Shown: positions 1-11,994, counted from the stretch's first letter. The stretch: 64,000 nucleotides of DNA from Henricia sp. BOLD:AAB3569 (GCA_037783545.1 JBBELK010000001.1:1302001-1366000), one strand, 5' to 3'. Program-made: numbers and translations. Notes: generated by a model from the sequence alone, not told the origin.

Positions 1-110
1 TTTTCCAGGAGGGGGTTTTGCCACCAGGGAGGGGTTTTGCCCGTAAGATTTTTATGTCAGCTTGTTTTGGACATTATATTTGTTGGTGTCGGAGCAGGGA
101 GAGGGTTTGA

Positions 111-141
<31 letters not shown>

Positions 142-170
142 CCCCTCCCCCCCCCCCTCCCCCCTCCCCC
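111..170 (+). repeat. C-rich homopolymer tract
   Basis: Sixty bases of C with five single T interruptions. The proline-rich reading frame across it is an artefact of composition. It abuts CTGGATCCGC, the inner end sequence of the hAT-like CAGGGGCGGATCCAG family, and may be that element's decayed interior. Confidence 0.9.
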
Positions 171-177
171 TGGATCC

Positions 178-645
178 GCGTCTGAGTGTTGTAGTCGAGT
201 CACCAATATCGAGTCCGAGTCTCTAGCCTCGAGTCCGAGTCCGAGTCCGAGTCTAGAGTAATTAGCCTCGAGTCCGAGTCCTAGTCACAAGTCAATTTCC
301 TCGAGTCCGAGTCCGAGTCACGAGTCACTTGTGCGCCAAAACTTAATCTGCTATATTTCGTTCACACAATATGTGAAATGATGATTTACTCATGCGCTCC
401 TTGCCGGCCTGGTGGGGCAGTGTACATATTCACGCATCGGACTAGTTTTTCTTTCTTTCGAGAATCCTGCATTAAGCGGGCAAGTATATGTTTTTAATTT
501 TTTTGAAATATGTGACTCGTGAGTCAGGAGTCGCCATGTTCGAGTCCGAGTCCGAGTCATTTTCCAATGTGACTCGAATCGAGTCCGAGTCAAGAAAATT
601 GTGACTCGAGTCGGACTCGAGTCCGAGTCCTGGACTCGAGCACTA
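178..645 (+). repeat. Dispersed GAGTCC hexamer array, both orientations
   Basis: Clusters of GAGTCCGAGTCC-type hexamers at 195-330 and 510-642 are separated by unrelated sequence. Units vary around (T)CGAGTC, with inverted GACTCG units in the second cluster, so the arms could pair. Short frames across it have Ser/Glu- or Arg/Thr-rich repeats with no homology and are not genes. Confidence 0.8.
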
Positions 646-713
646 CAACACTGCGACCGTGCGTGGTTTATGACTTGCATGCGCCGCGAATTCTTCACTT
701 TCAAATCGAGGAA

Positions 714-1256
714 TATAGACCGTATCGAATAGCTGCATTTTGCTGGGCAGCTTTTTCATTTTAAAGGAGCGTGACCAGAGTTTTTGGAAAATAGTTTTCG
801 ATGTAACTTACCAATATTATCAAGTAACTCCCATACACACCTCCCATGTCCCAAAAACCCGAAAACATTCGCAATTTCCAGTAACAAATCGAACAAAACT
901 ATCGAGTATGCTTTCAGCGGATAAACGTTGATACTGGAAAATTAGTTCACAAATAATCGGTGGATTTTCGACGATATCCTCGTGATATGCGGCCTAGAAG
1001 CGCGGGAGTTTCAGTTTCGTAATCAGAAAAATATAACGGATGTTATGATATAAAAATCTCATGACCCATAAGGTAAGTCCCGGGGAGTTATGGGTAAAAA
1101 AAAGTGATCTGGTCACACTCCTTTAAACTAAAAAGGAAGAGTTTTTCAGATGACTTGAACTGTTCAACAATGTAAGCACAATATGTGCAACCATGCATGT
1201 CCTCGCGGAACAAAAAAACTACCCCACAAGATGGCGGCTATTCGATACGGTCTATA
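714..1256. mobile_element. TATAGACCGTATCG family MITE, long copy
   Basis: TIR TATAGACCGTATCGAATAG at the left and its complement at the right. The inner right arm CCCCACAAGATGGCGGCTATT matches the 150-bp members of the family, but this copy is 543 bp because extra sequence separates the arms. TA at the outermost position suggests a TA target, as in Tc1/mariner-type elements. Confidence 0.7.
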
Positions 1257-2300
1257 GAAAGAGACATCGACTTAAAAGAAAATGTACATTAAGCCTAAAC
1301 ATTTTTGTACCTTAAAATCGTATACCACTGCTGAAGAACATGACTGTATAGATTTAACTAGAAACAGAAAAAGGACGAAAAGTAAGTCCGACCATAATCA
1401 CGTGGCCCACTGCAAACTCGAAATGCAACATAGGCATATATAAAAAAGGTTTTGAAGCCACGGAATTGTTAGTTAACTGGCATATTCCTCTTTAAATCTG
1501 TTGTCGTTCCGCATAATTCGCAAATGTTCAACCGCGGCTTTTCCTGACAAAAGAGCGAGCGTTGCACAGCGGAAAAGGGTTGATTGAAACTGCGCGTACA
1601 TTTGACGCGCGTCGCTTTAAAAACGACGTGGAGGGAATTGAAACGACGCACTGAAAACCACAGCAATAACTTCGACGGAAAGAGTTTTTGTGAATCTGTG
1701 ATTTTTTTTAGTTTGTTGTGACTCAAAATTCACTTCACACCGCTTTTTATCAAAGCGACGCGGGTCGAATTTACGCGCGAAAGAGGTGAATCTGACGTAA
1801 AACATTTCGCGGAGAAAATTCGCGCAAGTTAAAACTAATTCAACTTTCTGCGAATTCGCGGCGCGAAAACTTTGTGACGTCAAATGGCGTGAAGTATGAA
1901 CCGGGCTTAAAATGTCGAACACAAACACAACTCTTATGTAAATCCGACGTCACATAATTCGTGGCGAACATCCGCGCAAGTAGAACGATTTAATCTACTC
2001 CAGCTTTCTGCAAAATCACAGCACGAACATTTTTGTGTGACGTCAAATTCGTTTTCCTATTGCATCTCGCATGGTTCAAGTATAAACCGAGCTTAAAACA
2101 ACTGGAAAAGAACGCAAACAAATAACCTTTTACAATATGTGGAATTGTCTGGCACCGCTTCCCGACGGTGAGCTTGGCAATATTTATGCTGCCCGTCTCC
2201 ACTACACAGCCTAAAATCAAACCTATATAAACATAGGCTTCATAAACCAATGAAGATTAAAACATGTTTTTTCAAGTTCACGATGCTCAAGGGCTTTCCT
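1257..2300. other. Intergenic with an eroded GCGACG/TTTGTGACGTCAAA repeat
   Basis: 1600-2090 holds two similar blocks (TTCGCGGCGCGAAAACTTTG and ACAGCACGAACATTTTTGTG, each followed by TGACGTCAAAT and AACCG(G/A)GCTTAAAA) in the same orientation. A related stretch is at 61304-61440 (AAAGCGACCTGCGTCAAATT). Probably a decayed transposon; no gene. Confidence 0.4.
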
Positions 2301-2540
2301 GGGGCCAATTTCATGGCGTTGCTTAGCACAAAAATTTGCTAAGCACAGGATGTATTTGCTTTATAAAATGGATTACAAGCCAAAATTATACACCAACTTG
2401 TGTTCTTCGCGAGAGTAGGAGAATACCTTTCAATACACATCACTTACGATTTTGGCTGGCAATCCATTTTTGCAAAATAAAGCAAACAAATCCTGTGCTA
2501 AGCAAATTTTTGTGCTAAGCAACGCCATGAAATTGGCCCC
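2301..2540. mobile_element. 240-bp foldback element, copy 1
   Basis: Begins GGGGCCAATTTCATGGCG and ends with the exact complement; the arms pair over about 100 bp (CTTAGCACAAAAATTTGCT and so on). It is nearly identical, in inverse orientation, to 30541-30780. A 60-codon open frame crosses it but is a consequence of the inverted repeat. Confidence 0.85.
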
Positions 2541-3579
2541 TGATTGTGTTTGTGTTCAATCTCCACAGTTAAAAGTAATATTATGACATCTAGATCGCGG
2601 CGGTTCGCACTTCCGGGAACTAATCATGAGAATGGCAATGGGGTTTTAACGTTGCGACGATCTTCTTTGAATTATCACTTTACCGTACCGCATTTGTGAA
2701 CGCCCACACGCCAATAAATGGAAAAAGCACCTTAAAGTCTATCGCTTCAATAAATGAAATGAAGAAGATGTTGTCCGAGTTTGTCACAAACAAATAAATA
2801 TGTTTGACCCTTTGTTTCTGGTTTGCAAGTACCTTTACGAATGGCAGGCTATAATTGGCTTGGTGCGTCTCAGAAATATTAGCGTTGCTAAATCATTATC
2901 TGGTTTGAACGTCAACTTGAACGTTCACTTCTGTTGAGAGTAGATAAAACCACCACAAATAAAGTATACATTGACGGAAATCGTACAAGACGGAAATCGC
3001 AAAGACCGTCTGAAGCCGAATCAATTCAAAAACTTTTGAAAACGGCTATAATGCAACGTGTTCGCGCCAACTACACGGCGCCAAAATATTCGCGCCACTT
3101 GCGGACTACCATGCGACGCGCTGTCATGGTTGTGTGGTTTTTCTATGTGGCGTGAATTTTCTAAAAAAATCCCACTGTCCATGTTAATGCTCTTTCGTTT
3201 TCTCTGCGTCATACTTTCGCTATTGCATGAAGTCACATGAAAAAAAGTCATATTAAATGGAAAGCCCATTAATCACTCGTTCATGTGCGCTCTTGGGTTT
3301 TGGGACACCATGGTATGCCGTGAAAAAAATACCGCGGTAGGCCTCTTCGGTATTACCGAGACAGTACTTGAATACATGTATGTCAAACAATAAGGATGTG
3401 GAGAACATTTTGAAGTACCTACAGTATGCATTTAGAAATTCTTTCGGTGCAGGTTTCATGTAAAATTGCTCCGGTGGTTTCCATATAGTTTCTCAACATC
3501 GTGAGTTTTTGCAGTCCTTCATTTTTGCGCATGCAGGCGCTCCTACCGCGCTAACGCTCCGAACGTATACCGGTGGACA
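2541..3579. other. Gene-free stretch
   Basis: AT-rich with short overlapping frames on both strands and none of recognisable sequence. No repeat family identified. Confidence 0.5.
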
Positions 3580-3838
3580 TGACCGACATTTAGGTCGTTG
3601 ACTCGCTATACTCGGGTGAAAACTTGGGGTTGCGGGTTCGATACCCGGCCTTGGCACATGTGCCCTTGAGCAAGGCATCTAACCACAATTGCTCCATCCG
3701 TTGGAAGGGATTTAAAGCCGTTGGTCCAGTGTGTTGAGTAATAAACTTAAAAGATCACAGAGGCACTCTTTCGTGAAGAGTAAAAAGGAATCCCCGGTGT
3801 CTCTGGCCGTCGGCTGCCAATGGCGCCACCCACCCACA
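3580..3838 (+). mobile_element. tRNA-headed SINE, second family
   Basis: Box B GGGTTCGATACCCGG is preceded by a box A-like TTAGGTCGTTGACTCG. The body (CCCTTGAGCAAGGCATCTAA, then TGTCTCTGGCCGTCGGCTGC) is of the kind commonly found in deuterostome SINEs with a conserved central part. No long reading frame. Confidence 0.55.
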
Positions 3839-5139
3839 TGTATGTTTCTCGATGTCTAGTTGGAGGATACTTGTAAGCTTCTGTAAACTCATAATAATGT
3901 ACAGCGCATGTGAACATGCTCATATGGAATGTGCGCTATGGAAATGTAATACATGTAATCATAATCATAATCATAATATTAATTGTAGCAAGCATCACAT
4001 GAAATTATTTCTTTTAGAGATGGTACTTTCTGTAAGAAATTAACTAAATGTGGTTTTAAAAAAATGTCTGCACACACGTTTTTACCATTACCAATATCAT
4101 GCATGGATTTTGAAGGTTTTCTGAAGGACTAATTCACAAAATTCTTATTTATGCTTTTATTGCAGAAATCCACAAAAATATTAAATTTTGCAAACGAACA
4201 GGCCTTTATAGAGCATAAACCTTCGACAGTATTGCACGTAGGCAAACCGGCGGCGAAGCTTAATTTCTGGTGGTATATATCTATTAATAATTAATTGAAC
4301 CGAGGCGCAATCTAAAAACCAACTATTAATCACTCTCCCTATAGTAGTGACTGGTTCAGCTTCGATTACACGTTGTGATTGTGACTGCAGAGTCATATGG
4401 TTTGTTTGTGCAGTGATTCCGCGTGTTATCCCCTTGTAAATCTTCACCTAGTAGTATACGTGGTTACCGAGAGCAAAAAATGATTTAAGGGTGGCATGAA
4501 ATGGAATTTTGTTTATATCATATCTCACTAAAAATGTTGTTTGTCTAAAGTATGCTACTCAAATTGATGGGAGACTTGGTAGCAGCGAATAAACCGGTCC
4601 TTTTATATTGTCTACGTCATATAATAAGCATGCGCCTCAAACATGGTATAGATTTTTAAACTTTCACTAAATATAGACTGGTTCCCGCTTCACATATTCC
4701 ACATACAACGAATGAATATGAGGACCGGCAGCCGCCGACACCTTGGAAATAGTAACATGACGTCATGCGTTTATTTTTACGTCTTCTCGGTACACTGAGT
4801 CATTTCGTCGTGTACGATCACATAGTCGCGTTATCGTATAGTCATCAACTTCATGACAATTCGGGTCAGTTTTTCACCCCCAGACGCCGACATAACCCCA
4901 AAACAGATATACAGTAGGTTGAATATGTATCTGAGCTCTGTATTACCAGCAAACATTTGTGTAAAAAACAAAAATTCGCCACGTTTTACGAATTTGGAAC
5001 GGCCGAGAGCTCCACTCAACTGCGAATTATGATGCGGTTGTACACAAGGGGATTGGGCGTCGAGGAAAAGTGTACTATAGATTTTTATCCCATCATGTAC
5101 CGCGCCACGTACAGTTCGCTGCAGGGAAACAGTTCGCTG
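3839..5139. other. Gene-free stretch
   Basis: Contains an (ATAATC)n-like run at about 3956-3980 and a short TTG microsatellite at its right edge. Frames of 80-120 codons here are unrecognisable and overlap each other. Confidence 0.5.
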
Positions 5140-5417
5140 TTGTTGTTGTTGTTGTTGTTGTTCATTATTATGGCATCTTCGGCTACTAAGCTCTTTATGC
5201 AATCAACTACACGGTTTTAGCTTTAACTATACTTTATTATCAACTTGAGATGACGAAGAAGTAGTTGCAGTTTTAGAAGTGGGAGGAAATCCCCCAGAGA
5301 AATCCCCGGGGAAAGTGACTGCAAACCCAATCCACATACACGCCCCGGATTCGAACCCGTCACGCCAGAGGTGAAAGGCGAGGAAAGAACCGCTACGACA
5401 ACCCGACTGCCCCAACA
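5140..5417 (-). mobile_element. tRNA-derived SINE, copy 1
   Basis: On the minus strand a tRNA-like head (box B around GGTTCGAATCCGGGGCG) is followed by a body containing AACTGCAACTAC and TCATCTCAAGTTGATAATAA, and by a (CAA)n tail at about 5163-5140. It is the same family as 51703-51992, over its full length. Confidence 0.75.
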
Positions 5418-6159
5418 GTTCGCTGGTTTAAGTTTGCCACTTTAGTACTCGTTCTGTAATCATCTGCTGTTGAAAAAGTTTCCAAATAGTCAGACCCACG
5501 TTTAAAGAGAATAACACTCAGCGCTGGTTGAAAACTCGCCGACAGGATTAGAAAAATCACGCACCGGTAGAAACAGACGGAGAGGGGATTATGTCGCTTT
5601 GTGACGGCCGAAAACATCTCCGCGTTCCTGTTCGCCAGGAAATGTTTGCCGCTCGCTCAAACGTGAATGGATGTTCCATGGCCGCAATCCACGAATATGG
5701 TAAACACAAAGCAGTACACACATTTAAAGATGTACAAACATTTGAAAACGAAATGGTCAAGTCGTTACGAATACTTGTGATATTGCTCTAGCAAATGTGT
5801 ATTAAAGTTCAGAAAAAAGATAAGGATTGCCGTATTTTCTAGAGGAATACCGTACCAAATAACTACCAAATAAGGGAAAGAGTAGGCCTACCATGCCGAG
5901 GGTAATCGTTCTCTGCAGTCCTGTAGATATAAAACAAAATCAACTCCAGAAGTGTCACGACGTAAGGGGGATACTGTGTCCCGTTTTCATTGAATGACCC
6001 ACTTGCTCTGCACTGACTGCTGGACGAAAATTCACTTAAGATATTTGAGTGATCTCTGAGAGAGTACGTGGTTATCTCATTGAAGGGATTATCCCTCGGT
6101 GTGGCTTGTTAAGCATGCATGTAATAGCAGAGAGGAACAATTGCAATATCGTGTTTTGT

Positions 6160-6669
6160 ACGGAGCTCTGGAAGTGCCTTCCGACTTGTTGAGATCCTGA
6201 CATAATTTATTAAAGGATGACGACATGTTCGGTGCAAAATGTCGCCATCCAGTGATGATTATCTCAGGAAGACGACATCCAAAGTGTAGGATGACGACAT
6301 CCTGAGACAGGATGACGACATTCAAAATGCAGGATGACGACATCTCCTAATAATTTATCACAGGATGACGACTGCCGACATACCGTGATAATATTTATCG
6401 ATATCCCGAGATAATTTATTACGGGATCATGACATCCCGAGATAATCTATCCGCACAGTATATAGTACGACGGCATAAAGAACAATAAATAACGGAACCC
6501 GAGATTAATCACCACGAAATAACAACTTTTGTTGTCGTCTTACATTCTGGATGTCGTCCTCCCGTGATAAATTATCTCGGGATGTCGTCATCCTACACTC
6601 TGGATGCCATCTTCCTGAGAAAATTATTACGGGATGCAAGCAAGTCGGATGGCACTTCCAGGGCTCCGT
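6160..6669. mobile_element. TIR element filled with GATGACGACAT repeats
   Basis: Ends ACGGAGCTCTGGAAGTGCC and GGCACTTCCAGGGCTCCGT are inverted copies. The interior is a series of imperfect GGATGACGACATC / GATAATTTATC units, direct in the left half and inverted in the right half. No coding potential. Confidence 0.7.
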
Positions 6670-6680
6670 AGTTTTGAAAT

Positions 6681-6757
6681 AACTAGGCTTCAAAGCTCTT
6701 GGTAGGGCGGCTGCACATAAGCAGAAGGTCCGCGGTTCGATTCCTCGCGGAGCCAGG
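6681..6757 (+). pseudogene. tRNA-like sequence
   Basis: GGCTTCAAAGCTCTTGGTAG with a T arm CGCGGTTCGATTCCTCG and an acceptor end CGGAGCC that pairs with the 5' GGCTTC. The anticodon arm is imperfect (4-bp stem, 6-nt loop) and acceptor pair 7 mismatches, so it is probably a tRNA-derived repeat. Confidence 0.4.
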
Positions 6758-7009
6758 TTTTTTTCTTGGTCATTTGTTCACATTTGTATCAAAGGAATTA
6801 AGAAGAGTTAATTGCTAAATGTCTAAAAAACAAAACAACAACAACAACACGAAGATACTGCCGATTACATTCTACAAAATATAAGTCGGTCACCGTTTTG
6901 AGTGACTAATTATAATTTACGGGGTGGCGTGATTAAACCATTCATTATCAATTGGTTTCTCAATTTATTATCATTTGGATCGACGCAATAATTCCCTACT
7001 TTAAGACGC

Positions 7010-7134
7010 GGGCTCATCGGGAATGCGCGTGCGCCAAATTCGTGCCACGAAATACGCAGCTCCGTGCCTTTGCTATGAAGCTGCGTGTTTCGTGGCAATT
7101 GGCGCGCGTGCATTGCTGACGAGCCTATGCCTTT
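7010..7134. mobile_element. Hairpin element (CTCGTCAGCAATGCGCG family), copy 1
   Basis: About 125 bp. The arms (GCGCGCCAAATTCGTGCC, ACGAAATACGCAGCTCC) pair around a short centre GCCTTTGCTATG. Same family as 54396-54527 and 59736-59872. Confidence 0.75.
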
Positions 7135-8154
7135 AATGTGATTGAGAAAATGAGAAAAGTAACGTAATACTTAGGTACTTCTGAATTTTATAATTTTGTT
7201 TACACCACGATACGTAAATTCACGAGTTAACGCTTTCTGGCGCCCTTTAACAGCAGGGCAGTTTAGATAGCATGTCTTAATGGATTTAGGTCACACTTAC
7301 GGTTGGCCTTCAAATTCAGTGTTTTTTGGAAGATTAAACGTGTTCATAATGCTTGGTGACATTTAGAGTATAGGCTTACATGGCGAACAACAAGTACACT
7401 CCATTTGATTGCGAGTAGGCCTATAATAGATTTATGAGATTATGTGCATGGTGTCTTGAGATCTTGAAATGAATTTGACATTTAAAGGTTTGGTGAAATT
7501 ATAACAACCACTAAACCAATTATAAATCAAACAAACTTATTAACTACAAACAAAACACACAACCAAATCCAAAAATGGCATAATGTTGAGCGTTTTCAAT
7601 TTAGTGACTCAGAAATTAGTGAAGCTTCTCCCGACTCTGAGCTTAACACCGGAGAACATTATGTAAATTCACCCTCGCGAGAGAAATAATTATATTCTAA
7701 AAGTGTTCTGATCGCACAAAGAGCGAAACGATACATCATTCATGTCTGGCGAGCGCAAACGGCTCCGAAGCAATTATGTTTACTTAAAGGCCCATGCATA
7801 TTACGATTTGCAGATGAAACTTTGTACCGGAACAACAGCATTACACAACTATAAAGAATAATGTTGATAAACTGCCTTGTAGAAATTTCAGCCACATAGA
7901 TGAAGTAATACTTCAGAAAACCTTAAAAATGCATGCTGGTTTTTGTGTTGAATGAATGGTGAAAAATGGTGATGCTCACGCGTCAAAATTGACTGCGTGC
8001 ATCGCAAACAATAAACAGCTTTTACGATTCAGTCCACGAGCGCCATTAATCAGATACCATCAACTGCCGAGGTCTTAACGAATAAAGACAATTAATGGTG
8101 CCACTGTGTCAGCCGCATATAGGCATACGCGCACGCCCATACGGCCTATTTATT

Positions 8155-8727
8155 ATGTGAGCCGCTCCACCGAAAGTAGGCGCTTGTCGCACAGGCCAGA
8201 ACTGAGATAATGGCTAATTTATGCATGTATGTCAAGTAGGGCATTTTTTTTTTCGATACCAGGATTTCTGCATGAGACCGCCTATTAAGTATCCATCTAT
8301 CACCTAAAGAAGTTTAAGTGAATAAATACTACCAGAAAACAGTTTTGTTGGTGTTTTTCTAAAGCACACCTTCATGAAACTATAGGCTAATTTGGCTAAA
8401 AGGGGTTGGCATTATATCCCATACACCAGAAGGCTCCAAAAGAAGGCTTTTGGAGTCAGAATTTGCATGGTTGCTAAAGACTTTATGCCTTTAATAACAG
8501 AAGTAGAACCTTCTACGCCAATATTTCTCTAATTAAAACGCTTCTTTAAAAAAATTGCTCTTGGTCATCACGGAAATGGTCATAACTTGGTCAATTGACA
8601 CAATGTTACGGATTGACACAATGTTTGTAGTTTTGTGAAGCTTATAAAATACTCGGGATTAAGTTATACAGCTAATTTTAAATTTGTTTAATGCAAGAGC
8701 CTACTTTCGGTGGAGCGGCTCACATAA
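8155..8727. mobile_element. TIR element, 573 bp
   Basis: ATGTGAGCCGCTCCACCGAA-AGTAGGC at the left is repeated inverted at the right (GCCTACTTTCGGTGGAGCGG-CTCACAT). The interior is AT-rich with no gene. Confidence 0.65.
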
Positions 8728-9134
8728 CCGCGCGGGGGTTTATTAATGTAAACCCCTACATTATAGGAAGGGTTGGATCTTGGATGTGCATAAATCCTAC
8801 ATTTTGGTAAAACAAAGTGATGCTGTTTAGAATTAAGAGAAACAGCCAAACGCAATACAAACTCTATATAGCATTTATGTAAATATAAGGCGTGACTCCA
8901 ATAATTTTGCAAATCTATCACGCAACTGGTCTAATTAGGAGCTTTTTATTGGATAAAAATTAACAATACTTCAATACAACAACTGAGTAGAAATCGGGAA
9001 CTGAGTGAAAATCTCTGAAGAAATTAAACTATCTCTCAAGTGATTGATTATAAATTGCATAAGTACAAAACTAACAGAGAAAACATTTACTATATATTAA
9101 TTCTCTCTGGTTAATATATACTCCCCACCTGTAG

Positions 9135-11227
9135 GTCTCGGCAGAGGTGACGAGTCTAACCCTGGCCTTTCTGTCCTTTGACCGCTACCGTCTCATTGTG
9201 CATCCTCTCAAGACCCGGCATAGAAGGTCACCCAAGACGATGCTCATGATAATTATATTCATTTGGCTAGGTAAGATAATAGGCCTTTTTTCACCGGCGG
9301 CCATTACAGGGGCAGGTTTTCATATTTAAATTATGTGACAATAGATATAGTTACACAAAGAGACTACACCCTATACCATGGCCACTGCACCTTAGGTTTA
9401 AGTCGCACACGATTATACAACAGTTTTAATGTCCTTTACGTCATCGGTTTTACCTGTCATATCATCGGTATGATGTGCATACCTTGGCAATTTACATTCT
9501 TACCTGATTTAGGCGATTCGGGCGTTTCACAATAAGAGCGCGCCACCAAGAGTTTCTGTCGGAGAGGGCAGAGCGGTAGATTGGTTCCCGATCCCTATAG
9601 ATTGGTTCGCTTATTGCGAAAATATAGGGATCGGTAAAGGGCAGCCATGACGGGCAGAATTCTGCCCGTCACGTGGTTATTATTATTTTTATATTTTTAG
9701 TAAGTGCGTAGATTTTGAATTGACATTTGTAACTTGGCCGTGCGTGTCGAACATATCCAATTATGTAAATAAAGTACATTGCCTAAAGCAAAGGACTTGG
9801 CCAATTTTTTTATATAAAAAACACAATGCGCACGCGCAAAGACGACCAATTACAGATCAATATGAAGAGCCCTTTACCTGTCCTTATATTCTCCTGTGTG
9901 GAATATGTGGACGGGAACCAGTCTAGCAGAGCGGTCGACATGGTGTATTCATTTATTGCAAAAGCAATTCGGGGGCGAGTTCAATAGCACAAACGTACGC
10001 CGGTACTGGGTATTTATCACACGTTTAGCTATGCTCGTGTCGACTTTTTTACCCCACGCATGACGCGCACACACTCGCGCGCAGCCTTTCCGCGTAAAAC
10101 TCTTAGTGGCGCCTTTATTGTGAAACGCCCGAATTCAAAGTACCCACGAAATTGATGCAAGATGTAAACAAATTGCACCTTCAAACATTGGGATCCTGAC
10201 GAGCTTATCTGGTAGCCACTTGATGATCACACACGTGTTAATAGTAGACGCTGAACAGTACAGACGGCTTGCTTACGTTTTTTACGCATGTGCACTTTCA
10301 AGATGAATCATAGACAATGTATGCCTGAAACTTAATGACGCCACTGTTTTACATGCGCGCAAATCTAGTATGGGGGAGTTTCAGGGTACCAGACGACATG
10401 GCGCCATATAAAAGCACGTCTGTACTATAACAAACTGTGACGTCACTATGTTTCAGGTCCATTCAGACATGACCCGTAAGAAACGTGAAATACACGTGAA
10501 CGGGCGCAACATATTGTTGTGTCTTCACAAGTGTTAAGAATTTACGCATCAATTTGCATTTTTTTTCTTGTTTCCAGTATCGTTTGTTATCCAGATCCCC
10601 ACTGCACTGGTTGCCGGTTTGACCGACAAGGGTGTGTGCGCAGAGTATATCTTCCCCTGGGGACAGGAGTACTTCTTCACCTACGCCGCGGCGTCCATGT
10701 ACTGCATCCCTCTATGCATCATTATAGTCTGTTACATCAAGATGGGACGCGAGATAGTTTGCACGGATGGCCCCATTGGCAGCGTAAAAGCCCATCAGCG
10801 CAGGCGCAGTGTGCGCACCGTCCTACTAGTCACCATGTTGTACGCCGTCAGCTGGGCACCAGTCCACTGTCTTCATCTGTGGTTGACCTTTGACCCCAAG
10901 ATCGAATCCGACAGCCCCCTGTATGTTGAACTACACGTAGCCGCCAACGTGCTTATATTTTTCAACAGCAGTGCTAATCCATTTGTCTACACCCTTATTG
11001 GTCCATCCTTTCGAAGTCACCTGAGGACGATGGCCATCTCCGCGGCAAAATGGCTGTTCCCCAGGCATACGTTTTCCCGACACAAGAGCGAAAGTCAACA
11101 GGTCCTGTTTGGGACGAAACTCACAACACGACCAGCGAACATGGTGAAGGGTATAGAAAAGACGAACAGCTGTCATAGTGCAACTGGAAACACGCGGGAG
11201 AGCATCTGTTCGTCGACGTGGCTGTGA
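9135..11227 (+). CDS. Class A (rhodopsin-like) peptide-type GPCR, 3' two exons (partial)
   Basis: A seven-transmembrane G-protein-coupled receptor of the plasma membrane; the ligand is unknown. Two exons are visible. Exon 9135-9270 follows acceptor ctgtag and ends at donor G|gtaaga. Exon 10578-11227 follows acceptor tttccag and ends at a TGA. Phases agree (phase 1), giving 261 codons. The first exon encodes the end of TM3 with the DRY motif (codons 9180-9188, context LSFDRYRLIVHPL) and the start of TM4. The second exon has an ECL2 cysteine (GVCAEY), TM5, an RRRSVRT run before TM6, TM6 with SWAP in place of the usual CWxP, and TM7 with NPFVY (NPxxY). The tail ends in STWL, which fits a class I PDZ ligand (T-x-L at the end). 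The layout resembles the orexin/NPFF/galanin-type peptide receptors, where an intron just before the TM3 VS...LTL stretch is known, but the subfamily cannot be fixed. TM1-TM3 exons were not found and may lie upstream of the window. The intron carries a 0.6-kb inverted-repeat element. Confidence 0.88.
9514..10136. mobile_element. Non-autonomous TIR element in the GPCR intron
   Basis: Ends are inverted copies of about 38 bp: GATTCGGGCGTTTCACAATA at the left and its near-complement ending in TGAAACGCCCGAATTC at the right, each followed inward by a GCGCCAC(C/T)AAGAGTTT stretch. No transposase reading frame is present. It fills half of the intron between the two visible GPCR exons. It also contains a small hairpin (GATCCCTATA ... 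TATAGGGATC, about 9586-9634). Confidence 0.6.
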
Positions 11228-11916
11228 TTTCGGAATTTTGCGGCACCTTTTGAAGAGTGTCGTTAAAACCACGGTGCGCTATCCATTGATATCTACTGGA
11301 TTGGGCGCTGCCCAAGTTTTGGTGGAAGCTGCTCTTGGTTTCTTGAATATCACCCGACTTGCGGAGCTTTGAAACATTCACTTATAGGCCAAGAAACAAG
11401 TTGGTGTTATTTCCCGAGGCCTAGGACGAGGGAAATGTTACCCTCTTGTAGTCACTCAAACGCCGAGGGAGCATAGACCTGCACTAGTGACCGCAATGAC
11501 GCCAGTTCGTATGTATGATGACCTTATTGACAACCTCTATAAGGGCGCTGTAACCGGGAAATAGTATTTGTGTACTTATAGTGCCCGGTCGGGCACTAGG
11601 CTTATACTCCGGAAATTAACCGCGAACGATACTTTGACACGCGTTATAGTTCACGCTGACGTAAACTTCATGCACCAGCCTGCATATGTACGTGCGTTTT
11701 AGTGGCTTCCAAAATACACGGTGTTTTAGGGCCAGGGACACTCCCAAAGTATGCTAAAAGATCGCCTCGACGTCATTACACCGAGCCTTTGAACCACCAG
11801 AGTTCAGGTAGTGGTGTTCAACAATTCAACAATTATTGTATGAGTTACACTTGTTTAGCACAATGTCTTTTGAAAGATGAATTTACAAAATACGAAAAAA
11901 TTGCAGTGCCCCGACT

Positions 11917-11994
11917 GGGATTCGAACCCAGGTCCTTGGCTATCAATTTGGTACATGTCCAATTACTCTACCAACCGAGCTATCTGGGCATCCC
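11917..11994 (-). pseudogene. tRNA-like SINE head (not a functional tRNA)
   Basis: The minus strand reads from GCCCAGATAGCTCGGTTGG to CCCAGTCGGGGCA with clear A and B boxes of a Pol III promoter. The middle (ATTGGACATGTACCAAATTGATAGCC) does not form a standard 5-bp/7-nt anticodon arm. The twin copy is at 12206-12296 on the plus strand. Confidence 0.6.

Noticed and set aside
37-261. 74-codon proline-rich frame
   Set aside because: It is produced by the C tract and hexamer repeats; no other support.
178-645. CRISPR-like array
   Set aside because: Units are six bases, variable and without unique spacers of constant size; eukaryotic DNA.
2336-2518. 60-codon frame also found, nearly identical, at 30563-30745
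   Set aside because: Both lie in the 240-bp foldback element; similarity reflects recent copies of the element and not selection on a protein.
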